A DNA stretch of 64,000 nucleotides from the NCBI GenBank assembly GCA_947176765.1, contig CAMWRX010000003.1:1-64000 (forward strand). The letters are read 5' to 3'. The number at the start of each line of letters is the position of its first letter. The first letter of the stretch is position 1. The translations under genes and the position numbers were made by a program. The notes beneath the pieces were generated by a model. The model saw nothing but the letters and a program-made list of their open reading frames with translations. It was not told where the DNA came from and ran no database searches. The DNA is from an uncultured bacterium (GTDB lineage Bacteria; Bacillota; Clostridia; Oscillospirales; Oscillospiraceae). Shown piece by piece: positions 56,378-64,000 of the stretch.

Positions 56378-57544
56378 ATGGGGAACGCTATGCTGACAAA
56401 AAAAGAATGGGAATACACTTGTTTCGGAGGAGCCGGCCAGGAGAAACACTCTTTGCCCGTTCAGATTGACAGCAATTGCCGCCTGGTGATTTACGGCGCC
56501 GGATATTGCGGCTTGATGTTTTTAGAACTTCTGCGCAGCCGGGGAATTGAGCCAGAATGTTTCCTTGATATGTCCCCTCAAAAGCAGGGGCGGAAAATCA
56601 TGGGAGTTTGTGTCCACGAACCCAATCGAGTATGGGTAGAGGATGCGACTGTAGTTGTTTGCCTGCTGAAGATGGAAGACACATATCAGCAAATCAAGGC
56701 GCGGCTGATGGAGATGGGATGTCATTCCATATTCCATTTGTATGAGCTGCGGGAAGACCGGACACTATTTCAAAACCAGCCGCTGCTTATTTCACCAAAT
56801 CGGGAATTGATTTGGAACAATAAAGATTTTTTGTATCAAGTCTGCGAAATGCTGGAAGATGAATGCTCAAGGCAAACGCTGTCATCCATATTGCGCTTTT
56901 TGTGGTGCGATTTGTATGAGCATATCCCCTCTTTCCCCATGGAAGATCAGTACTTTGCCAACGACATTTATTCACTGGGCGAGAACGAGGTTTTTGCGGA
57001 TTGTGGAGCTCATGTCGGAGAAATCTTTCGCCAATTTTCCCGGCGGTGTCAGGGTCGGTTTGCTTCCTATTGGGTCTTTGAGCCAGACAAACAGAACGTC
57101 TATATGCTGGAGGATGCGTGTCCCAGAGAATTCCGTCAGCGGATGATGATTCAACATGTAGCGTTAGGGGAACAGGCTGGCACAGTTCGAATCCGCAACT
57201 ATGATGGGAGCAACTCCGTGATCCGAGAGGATGGCGAGGATGAGGCATCTTGTACTACATTGGATAGCTTTGCGGCACAGCTTCATCCTACCATTTTAAA
57301 AATAGATGTAGAGGGTTGGGAATCCCGTCTGTTGACCGGCGCGCAAGAAATCATTTGCCGGGATAAGCCGCTGATCGCAATAGCGGTGTATCATCGGGAG
57401 CAGGATTTTTGGGAAATTCCGCTGCGCCTGAAACAATGGGTTCCGGAGTACCGTCTGTATCTTCGCAGCTATTTGAGTGTTGCGGAAACGGTCTTATATG
57501 CAGTCCCACCCGGGCGCACAAAACAAAAGGAGAGTAAATTATGA
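56378..57544 (+). CDS. FkbM-family methyltransferase (second copy)
   Basis: EVFADCGAHVGEIFRQF...WVFEPDKQNVYMLED...ILKIDVEGWESRLLTGAQEII. Confidence 0.85.
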   Translation: MGNAMLTKKEWEYTCFGGAGQEKHSLPVQIDSNCRLVIYGAGYCGLMFLELLRSRGIEPECFLDMSPQKQGRKIMGVCVHEPNRVWVEDATVVVCLLKMEDTYQQIKARLMEMGCHSIFHLYELREDRTLFQNQPLLISPNRELIWNNKDFLYQVCEMLEDECSRQTLSSILRFLWCDLYEHIPSFPMEDQYFANDIYSLGENEVFADCGAHVGEIFRQFSRRCQGRFASYWVFEPDKQNVYMLEDACPREFRQRMMIQHVALGEQAGTVRIRNYDGSNSVIREDGEDEASCTTLDSFAAQLHPTILKIDVEGWESRLLTGAQEIICRDKPLIAIAVYHREQDFWEIPLRLKQWVPEYRLYLRSYLSVAETVLYAVPPGRTKQKESKL

Positions 57545-58500
57545 AGTACATTGCGCTGCCCGGAGGAAAAAGGCTTTCCAAAATAGGTTTAGGCGTGAGC
57601 CGCTTTGGCACACGGGTATCTGATGAGCTTGCCACCGCTATGCTGGACCGTTTTTGTGATGCAGGAGGAACATTGGTTGACACCGCGCGGAATTATTATG
57701 AATGGGTGGAGAATGGACGCGGCAAAAGTGAGGAATTTTTAGGCCGCTGGATGGAGCAACGGAATTGCCGGGATAAACTTGTGGTGTCCACAAAAGGCGG
57801 CGTATCAAATCAAGGGAAACGGTTTTATATCAATTTATCTCGCGAGGCGCTTTTGACCGAACTGGAAGAAAGCCTGGAAGCATTGCGAACGAATTATATT
57901 GATATCTATCTTCTGCACCGGGATGAACCAAAACGGCCTGTAGAGGAAATTGTTGACAGCCTCCAAGAAATTGCCGAAGTTGGAAAATGCAGCAGCATTG
58001 GAGTGTGCAACTGGCAATGTGAACGAATTTGTGCGGCAAACAGCTATGCAGAGCGTCACGGTTTGATACCGATTCGCATTGTTCAGACCTGGTGGTCGAT
58101 GGCTTCTTACACCGAAACCATGTGGGATGACCCTACAACAACACACATGGACCAGGATACGGCAGAATACTGCAGGAATCACAGCTGCATTGCCATGGCG
58201 TACACTTCCCAGGCAAAAGGCTTTTTTCAAAAGGCCTGTGCAGTGGGAGTCGAGCAGTTGGACCCTATGCTGAAGCATCGGATGCTGACAAAGGAAAACT
58301 TAGAGAAGCTGCAAAAACTGAACGCCTATCGCGCAAAGACCGGCTGCACTCCTACAGATGTGGTTTTGGGGTATATTACATCGAACTCACTGGATGGAAC
58401 AGCACTGGTCAGCTGTTCCTCGTTGGAACAATTAGAGGACGTTTTGAACAGCGCCGATTATGAACTGCCGGAAGCGATGATTCAGTATCTGGATCAATAA
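57541..58500 (+). CDS. Aldo/keto reductase
   Basis: KIGLGVSRFGTRV...LVDTARNYYEWVENGRGKSEEFLGRWM; IYLLHRDEP; SIGVCNW. Confidence 0.93.
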   Translation: MKYIALPGGKRLSKIGLGVSRFGTRVSDELATAMLDRFCDAGGTLVDTARNYYEWVENGRGKSEEFLGRWMEQRNCRDKLVVSTKGGVSNQGKRFYINLSREALLTELEESLEALRTNYIDIYLLHRDEPKRPVEEIVDSLQEIAEVGKCSSIGVCNWQCERICAANSYAERHGLIPIRIVQTWWSMASYTETMWDDPTTTHMDQDTAEYCRNHSCIAMAYTSQAKGFFQKACAVGVEQLDPMLKHRMLTKENLEKLQKLNAYRAKTGCTPTDVVLGYITSNSLDGTALVSCSSLEQLEDVLNSADYELPEAMIQYLDQ

Positions 58501-58595
58501 GAGAAGGTTATTCATCGAATTGGCGTCTTGCATAGTGAATATGTGCATGAGAGTAAACAGCCACTTGGAGGATATTGTAACCGGGAGGAATAACA

Positions 58596-60332
58596 ATGGC
58601 AGATATAAGAGATGCGATGCGCAAAATTACCGAGGGGGATTTTGAAAACGGTTTTATGGAATTGGCAGAGGCATATGGCAAGGATCAACAGGATATCAAC
58701 ATTCTTGATGATTTGAAAGTGGGGTTTTGGAGTCCTAATTTAGAAGAGATGGAGGAGAATTATCGGAAAAACGCCTCTTTTCTAGCCGAATATCCGTTTC
58801 TTTTTTCGAAAGAGTTTGTGCAGCCGCGCGATAATCGGTATCTGCTGTTTCCCCTGTCGGAAGAATTGTTTTATTGCTTTGACCAGCATGAATATCGTTT
58901 TACGCCAATGGAAGTCAACTCTGACAGAGAAACCCGGTACTTTTTTGAACATTTAGATCAACCCATCATTTTAGAGAATGAGTACAATGTTTATAATCTC
59001 CGCTTTTTGAGAGATAATGTTCGGCGCAGTGAAGATTTTGCCGGTGATAATCATATTTATCTGCATTATCCCAATATAGACGCATTCTCCCTGCTCTTAT
59101 ATTATGCCGATTTGGAAGAGCTTTGCGGGAATGAACAATTTGTTTTTCTGGTTGGAACCGAGCGAGAGATGTACCCATTGGATTTCAAGGCAAGGTTTGG
59201 AATTGATTACGCGGCAATGGAACCGAAGCGCCTTCGTATTGAAGAGATGCAGCGCATTTGTTTTTGGTATAAGCGCGGCTATAGCGGTACGTTGTTTGGG
59301 TTGAATCTGCTTGATCATAACCGCTATATCGTAATGAGATATGGCGCTGATTTGTTTTATTATACATATGTCAATGGCCATCCCCTATTCGAAACAAATC
59401 TTCCAGAGGAAGTGATGAATAACACCGACCGGGTGTATACACTTAGCGAGCTGGAAAATTTATACCACCATCTGTCCATTCAATGGGGCGTTACGGATAT
59501 GTCGGATTTTATTCATTGGCTGAAAGATCTGCCCCTTAGTCAGTTTACACTCCCAACCCTATTCCGCGCATATTTTATCTATAAGTACTATCAGGGAAAT
59601 AAGTGTGCGAATCCACGTATCGTGCCAGTGATCCTTTGGGAGCCCCATGTGAATGCGGTTGATATCCACAACCCGCTTATCTTGGATTTCCCTTATATAA
59701 CGGTTCTGAATAGTGTTCGTGATCCAATCAAAACTGTGGGGAGGATATACCAACGGGAGGGCAGCATATTCATTACACAGACGTTGGCAATTGGTTATTC
59801 TATGCACCCCCAATTGCGTAAAAATTACTATGGATACCGCCTTGAAGACGCAAAACTGCATCCGGTGGAAACCTGCCAGGCGCTATGCAAAGTTCTCAAT
59901 GTTCCATATGATCCCAATATGCTGAACGACGACGAGGTGCGCGAAGGAATTAATGGGGAGCCTGCCGTTGTTGGGTTTGATACCGCTCCCCTGCATCGGA
60001 ATGTCGATGCGGTGCTGTCTCCGTTTGACCAGTGCCGGCTTCAAATCTTTTTTGATCCCCTTCTGCGGCACTTTGGTTATCCGGCATTTAATTTTGACGA
60101 ATGTCCTATGGATGATCATGATGTGGCATTTTTGTTCAAGTTCCCCTTTAAATTTGAAAAAGACTATGTTGAGAACGGAAAGAAGTGGGGAGAAATGTCC
60201 GAGGAACAATTGAGGCAGCATCTGCTTCAAAATATGGTCATGGTTTGGCAAGTGGGCAAGCGCGGTGAGTTGGTTTTTCCAAACGTGATTAAGCCGGAGC
60301 TTGCGCCGGAGGAAAGCTGCCAGGACTTATGA
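58596..60332 (+). CDS. Uncharacterised protein, possible sulfotransferase-like
   Basis: 578 aa; ITVLNSVRDPIKTVGRIYQR resembles a PAPS-binding RDP motif; adjacency to APS kinase. Confidence 0.5.
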   Translation: MADIRDAMRKITEGDFENGFMELAEAYGKDQQDINILDDLKVGFWSPNLEEMEENYRKNASFLAEYPFLFSKEFVQPRDNRYLLFPLSEELFYCFDQHEYRFTPMEVNSDRETRYFFEHLDQPIILENEYNVYNLRFLRDNVRRSEDFAGDNHIYLHYPNIDAFSLLLYYADLEELCGNEQFVFLVGTEREMYPLDFKARFGIDYAAMEPKRLRIEEMQRICFWYKRGYSGTLFGLNLLDHNRYIVMRYGADLFYYTYVNGHPLFETNLPEEVMNNTDRVYTLSELENLYHHLSIQWGVTDMSDFIHWLKDLPLSQFTLPTLFRAYFIYKYYQGNKCANPRIVPVILWEPHVNAVDIHNPLILDFPYITVLNSVRDPIKTVGRIYQREGSIFITQTLAIGYSMHPQLRKNYYGYRLEDAKLHPVETCQALCKVLNVPYDPNMLNDDEVREGINGEPAVVGFDTAPLHRNVDAVLSPFDQCRLQIFFDPLLRHFGYPAFNFDECPMDDHDVAFLFKFPFKFEKDYVENGKKWGEMSEEQLRQHLLQNMVMVWQVGKRGELVFPNVIKPELAPEESCQDL

Positions 60333-60398
60333 AATTGGCTGTATATACAGATTGAGACACTGCAGGGATATTTGTTCTTTAAAGGGTGTGAATTAGCA

Positions 60399-60911
60399 AT
60401 GGCACAAAATAGGGTCTATTGGCTCACCGGCCTGTCCGGCGCGGGAAAAACAACCATTGGACAGCTTTGGTTCCAACAATTAAAAGAAGCGGGAGAAAAT
60501 GTTGTATTTCTCGATGGGGATGAACTGCGCCAGGTTTTTGGAGGAAGCTTAGGCTATACGTCTGAAGATCGTCGAAAAGCAGCTATGAACTATGCCAGAC
60601 TCTGCGCGCTTTTATCAAAACAGGGCCTCACCGTGATCTGCTGTACCATCTCCATGTTCGACAGTGTGCGCAAATGGAACCGTGAAAATATCCCTGGCTA
60701 TTTTGAGGTGTACATACAGGCATCTATGGAAACCCTTCGTCACCGGGATCAGAAGGGGCTGTATAGCCGAAACGCGGACAACGTAGCTGGGGTTGGGCTC
60801 CAAGTGGAACTGCCCGATTCCTCGGATCTGGTCTTGGACAACAACGGGCAGTGGACGCCAGAGGAGCAGGTAGCTCGCCTGTATCAGACGGTGTTTGGAA
60901 CGGAGGGCTGA
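60399..60911 (+). CDS. cysC: Adenylylsulfate kinase-like protein
   Basis: VYWLTGLSGAGKTTIGQLWFQQLKEAGENVVFLDGDELRQVFGGSLGYTSEDRRKAAMNYARL. Confidence 0.85.
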   Translation: MAQNRVYWLTGLSGAGKTTIGQLWFQQLKEAGENVVFLDGDELRQVFGGSLGYTSEDRRKAAMNYARLCALLSKQGLTVICCTISMFDSVRKWNRENIPGYFEVYIQASMETLRHRDQKGLYSRNADNVAGVGLQVELPDSSDLVLDNNGQWTPEEQVARLYQTVFGTEG

Positions 60912-60912
60912 C

Positions 60913-62220
60913 ATGGCTGAACAAAAGACCGTTTTCATGTCCATCGGCACAGATATCATCCACGGCGGACATATAGAGATTATTCGCCGGGCGGCAGAGC
61001 TGGGCAAGCTGACGGTGGGCGTACTCACCGATGAGGTGGTAGCCGCGTACAAACGCTACCCCATGCTTACCTGTGCGGAGCGGATGAGAATTGTTGCCGG
61101 TTTGAAGGGTGTGGCCCATGTAGTCGAGCAGGATGACATCGGTTACGCCAAGCCCCTGCGTGCCTTGCGCCCAGACTATGTAGTTCACGGCGACGACTGG
61201 CGGGAGGGTTTCCAGAAGCCTGTGCGGGAAGAGTGCCTGCGTCTGCTGGCAGAGTATGGCGGGGAGTTGGTGGAGTTCCCCTACTCCCACAATGACGAGT
61301 ACGACCGGCTGGAGGCTGCGGCCCGCTCTCAGTTGTCTATCCCTGACCTGCGCCGGGGGCGGCTGAGGTGGCTCATTGAAAAAAAGGGCCTGGTCACCTG
61401 TATGGAGGCCCACAACGGACTCACTGGCCTGATTGCGGAAAAAACGGCGGTGATGGAAAACGGGGCCATCCGGCAGTTCGATGGGATGTGGGTGTCCTCC
61501 CTCTGCGACTCCACCACTAAGGGCAAGCCGGACATCGAGCTGGTGGATTTCTCCTCTCGGATGAACACCATCAATGAGATTATGGAGGTCACCACCAAGC
61601 CCATCATTCTGGACGGCGACACCGGCGGTTTGACGGAACACTTCGTCTACACCGTGCGAACTTTAGAGCGCATTGGCGTGTCCGCAGTCATTATTGAGGA
61701 TAAAATTGGCCTGAAGCGCAACTCTCTGTTTGGCACACAGGCCGGCCAGCAGCAGGACAGCATCCCCAACTTCTGCCACAAAATATCCGAGGGCAAGCGG
61801 GCACTGAAGACCAAGGAGTTTATCATTATCGCCCGCATCGAGAGTTTGATTTTGGAGCAAGGCATAGACGACGCATTGGAGCGGGCCTTTGCCTACGTGG
61901 AGGCCGGGGCAGGCGGCATCATGATCCACTCCCGGCAGAAGGAGCCGGACGAGGTTTTCGAGTTCTGCCGCCGCTTCCGGGAGAAAAATCAACACACGGT
62001 GCTGGTTGTGGTTCCCACCTCCTTTAATTCGGTCACCGAGGACGAGTGGAAAGAGCGGGGTATCAATGTGGTCATTTACGCCAATCACCTGATTCGCAGC
62101 GGCTACCCCGCTATGCAAAAGACCGCAGAAACCATTCTGCGCTGCCGCCGGGCAAAAGAGGCCGACGAACGCTTCTGTATGCCCATCAAGGAGATCTTGA
62201 CGCTTATCCCAGAAGAATAG
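60913..62220 (+). CDS. Cytidylyltransferase-phosphoenolpyruvate mutase fusion (Fom1-like domain order)
   Basis: N-terminal SIGTDIIHGGHIEIIRRAAELGKLTVGVLTDEVV (HxGH); C-terminal ILDGDTGG and EDKIGLKRNS, the PEP mutase EDKxxxxxNS signature. Confidence 0.93.
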   Translation: MAEQKTVFMSIGTDIIHGGHIEIIRRAAELGKLTVGVLTDEVVAAYKRYPMLTCAERMRIVAGLKGVAHVVEQDDIGYAKPLRALRPDYVVHGDDWREGFQKPVREECLRLLAEYGGELVEFPYSHNDEYDRLEAAARSQLSIPDLRRGRLRWLIEKKGLVTCMEAHNGLTGLIAEKTAVMENGAIRQFDGMWVSSLCDSTTKGKPDIELVDFSSRMNTINEIMEVTTKPIILDGDTGGLTEHFVYTVRTLERIGVSAVIIEDKIGLKRNSLFGTQAGQQQDSIPNFCHKISEGKRALKTKEFIIIARIESLILEQGIDDALERAFAYVEAGAGGIMIHSRQKEPDEVFEFCRRFREKNQHTVLVVVPTSFNSVTEDEWKERGINVVIYANHLIRSGYPAMQKTAETILRCRRAKEADERFCMPIKEILTLIPEE

Positions 62221-62308
62221 CAGGGTTTCCCTTCCCTTCGGATGGGGGAACACACTCATTATTCGGGCTGAAAAGGATGCAAACACAAACATGAAGGAGG
62301 ACAAATCT

Positions 62309-63736
62309 ATGGACCTTCAAGAACGGGTTGCCCTAAAAAAGGCTGACCGAAGCGACCTATACACGTTAGAGCCGCCGTTTCCCTCCACCAATTTCCTGCT
62401 GGAGCTCTCCAACGCCTGTAACCACAAATGCCTGTTTTGCGCTCATCAGAAGATGAAACGCAAGGTGGGCAAGATGTCCCCCGAGATGGTGGAGAGTGTC
62501 CTTCGGCAAGCCTACGAATTGGGCACCCGAGAGGTAGGGATGTATGCCACCGGCGAGCCTTTCATCGTTCCCGAGCTGCCTCAGTATATTAAGCTGGCCA
62601 AGGATATTGGCTATACCTACGTTTATTTGACCTCTAATGGTTCCCTGGCCACCCCGGAACGTATCCGGGCAGTGGTGGACGCGGGGGTGGACAGCGTGAA
62701 GTTTTCCATCAATGCCCCGGAACGGGAACTGTATGCGTTTATCCACGGTCACGATGATTTTGGCAAAGTATTTGAGCACTTGGTATACTTGAACCAGTAC
62801 CGTAAAGAGAGCGGAAAAAATTTCAAAATTTACATTACCGGCATTCTCACCCGGTACACGGAACACACCCGGGACGACTATTTCAAGGTGTTTGATGGGC
62901 TGGCCGATCAAATTGTGTTCAAAGATGTCTACAACCAGGGCGGTTATATGCCCGAAATCGATCATCTGCTCAAATGTACCTACGACACAGAGCAGACCCG
63001 CCGCTGCAATCTGCCCTTCGATGCCCTGTGCGTCACCTGTGAGGGCTACCTCTCCGTGGAGAACGCTGACTTTGAAAATATGCTCATCGTGGCCGATTTG
63101 AACAAGGTCTCTCTCAAGGAGGGCTGGTACGGCGAGAAGATGAAGGAGGTCCGGCGGATGTTCCTCAACGACTGTCTGGAGGGGACGCTGTGCCACGGCT
63201 GTGTTCATCACTGCCAGTCCCCAGCAAAACCTCTCATGCCGGAGTATGCCACGGAAAATCCTGACATCTTTTTGGACTGGCCGGTGCGGGAGCGCATCAA
63301 GGCGGCAGGCAAGCCCTATACCAAGCTGGTCTATGTGCCTATGGCGGCTGACATTATCCACCCGGGGCACATCAACATCATCAAAACGGCGGCCTCTCTT
63401 GGCAGAGTGATGGTGGGCCTGTTTAGTGATGATGCCATCCGCACCTATAAGCCGGAGCCCTATATGGATTATGACCAGCGGAAGGTCGTGCTGGAGAATC
63501 TCAAAGGTGTGGATGTGGTGGTTGAGCAGGCGGAGAAAGACTACGAGGCCAATCTGCGCCGCTATCGCCCCGACATCATGGTCCACGGCACCGACTGGCG
63601 GGAAGGACCGCTGGCGGCGGTGCGCCAGAAGGCTTTCGACATCATGGCGGAGTGGGGCGGCACCATTGTGGAGCCTGAGTATACACAAGGCGTGTCCTCC
63701 AGCGAGTTCAAGCGGAAAGTGAGAGAGTCTCAATGA
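62309..63736 (+). CDS. Radical SAM/SPASM - cytidylyltransferase fusion
   Basis: LELSNACNHKCLFCAHQKMKRKVGKMSPEM; C-terminal VYVPMAADIIHPGHINIIKTAASLGRVMVGLFSDDAI. Confidence 0.93.
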   Translation: MDLQERVALKKADRSDLYTLEPPFPSTNFLLELSNACNHKCLFCAHQKMKRKVGKMSPEMVESVLRQAYELGTREVGMYATGEPFIVPELPQYIKLAKDIGYTYVYLTSNGSLATPERIRAVVDAGVDSVKFSINAPERELYAFIHGHDDFGKVFEHLVYLNQYRKESGKNFKIYITGILTRYTEHTRDDYFKVFDGLADQIVFKDVYNQGGYMPEIDHLLKCTYDTEQTRRCNLPFDALCVTCEGYLSVENADFENMLIVADLNKVSLKEGWYGEKMKEVRRMFLNDCLEGTLCHGCVHHCQSPAKPLMPEYATENPDIFLDWPVRERIKAAGKPYTKLVYVPMAADIIHPGHINIIKTAASLGRVMVGLFSDDAIRTYKPEPYMDYDQRKVVLENLKGVDVVVEQAEKDYEANLRRYRPDIMVHGTDWREGPLAAVRQKAFDIMAEWGGTIVEPEYTQGVSSSEFKRKVRESQ

Positions 63737-64000
63737 CCCTGGACTTTTTAACGGAATTTGATTTTTTCACCGGCGTCCCAGATTCCCTGTTAAAGGCGCT
63801 GTGTTCATACCTTTATGATAAGTACGGCATTTCCGACCATCATATCATCGCCGCCAACGAGGGCAACGCCGTAGCCCTGGCCGCGGGTTGCCACCTTGCC
63901 ACAGGGAAAACCCCGGTGGTCTACCTGCAAAACAGTGGGCTGGGCAATATTGTGAACCCGGTGGCGTCCCTGCTGAACGAGAAAGTGTACGGCATTCCCT
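63733..64000 (+). CDS. aepY: Phosphonopyruvate decarboxylase, N-terminal part (runs off window)
   Basis: ATGA overlap with the upstream gene; MTLDFLTEFDFFTGVPDSLLKALCSYLYDKYGISDHHIIAANEGNAVALAAGCHLATGKTPVVYLQNSGLGNIVNPVASLLNEKVYGIP. Confidence 0.93.
   Translation, partial: MTLDFLTEFDFFTGVPDSLLKALCSYLYDKYGISDHHIIAANEGNAVALAAGCHLATGKTPVVYLQNSGLGNIVNPVASLLNEKVYGIP

Noticed and set aside
1-64000. CRISPR array or rRNA operon
   Set aside because: No regularly spaced direct repeats and no rRNA-like sequence noticed by eye

Overview
The window looks like a chromosomal segment from a motile gut-type Clostridia/Oscillospiraceae bacterium. This lineage is inferred from gene content only, with no search run. 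It has three blocks. (1) ~1-27,490: a prophage whose left end is off-window. It carries a PBSX/myovirus-like contractile tail module on the minus strand, a recombination/replication module, a repressor/Cro switch with three visible operators, and a tyrosine integrase ending at a tRNA-Val-like 3' fragment (att site). Special features are a canonical A AAA AAC -1 frameshift site in the tail assembly chaperone, an in-frame helicase/major-capsid chimera suggesting loss of the terminase-portal region, and a C5-methyltransferase frame broken by a UGA inside its catalytic PCQ motif, with a long same-strand overlapping ORF. (2) ~27.8-39.9 kb: a fructan/sucrose utilisation operon (fructokinase, GH32 enzymes, CBM lipoprotein, ABC transporter) with a divergent LacI regulator and strong GNRA-capped intergenic hairpins. 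(3) ~40.3-64 kb: a flagellin gene with an excellent sigma-28 promoter, followed by a long co-directional glycan island. The island encodes CDP-sugar enzymes, UDP-Galp mutase, a split transketolase, an acetolactate-synthase-like TPP enzyme, FkbM methyltransferases and an APS kinase. It then encodes a phosphonate module: a cytidylyltransferase-PEP mutase fusion (Fom1-like layout), a radical SAM-cytidylyltransferase fusion and phosphonopyruvate decarboxylase (truncated by the window edge). The best candidate for an undescribed system is a CMP-phosphonate pathway apparently dedicated to flagellar or surface glycan decoration.
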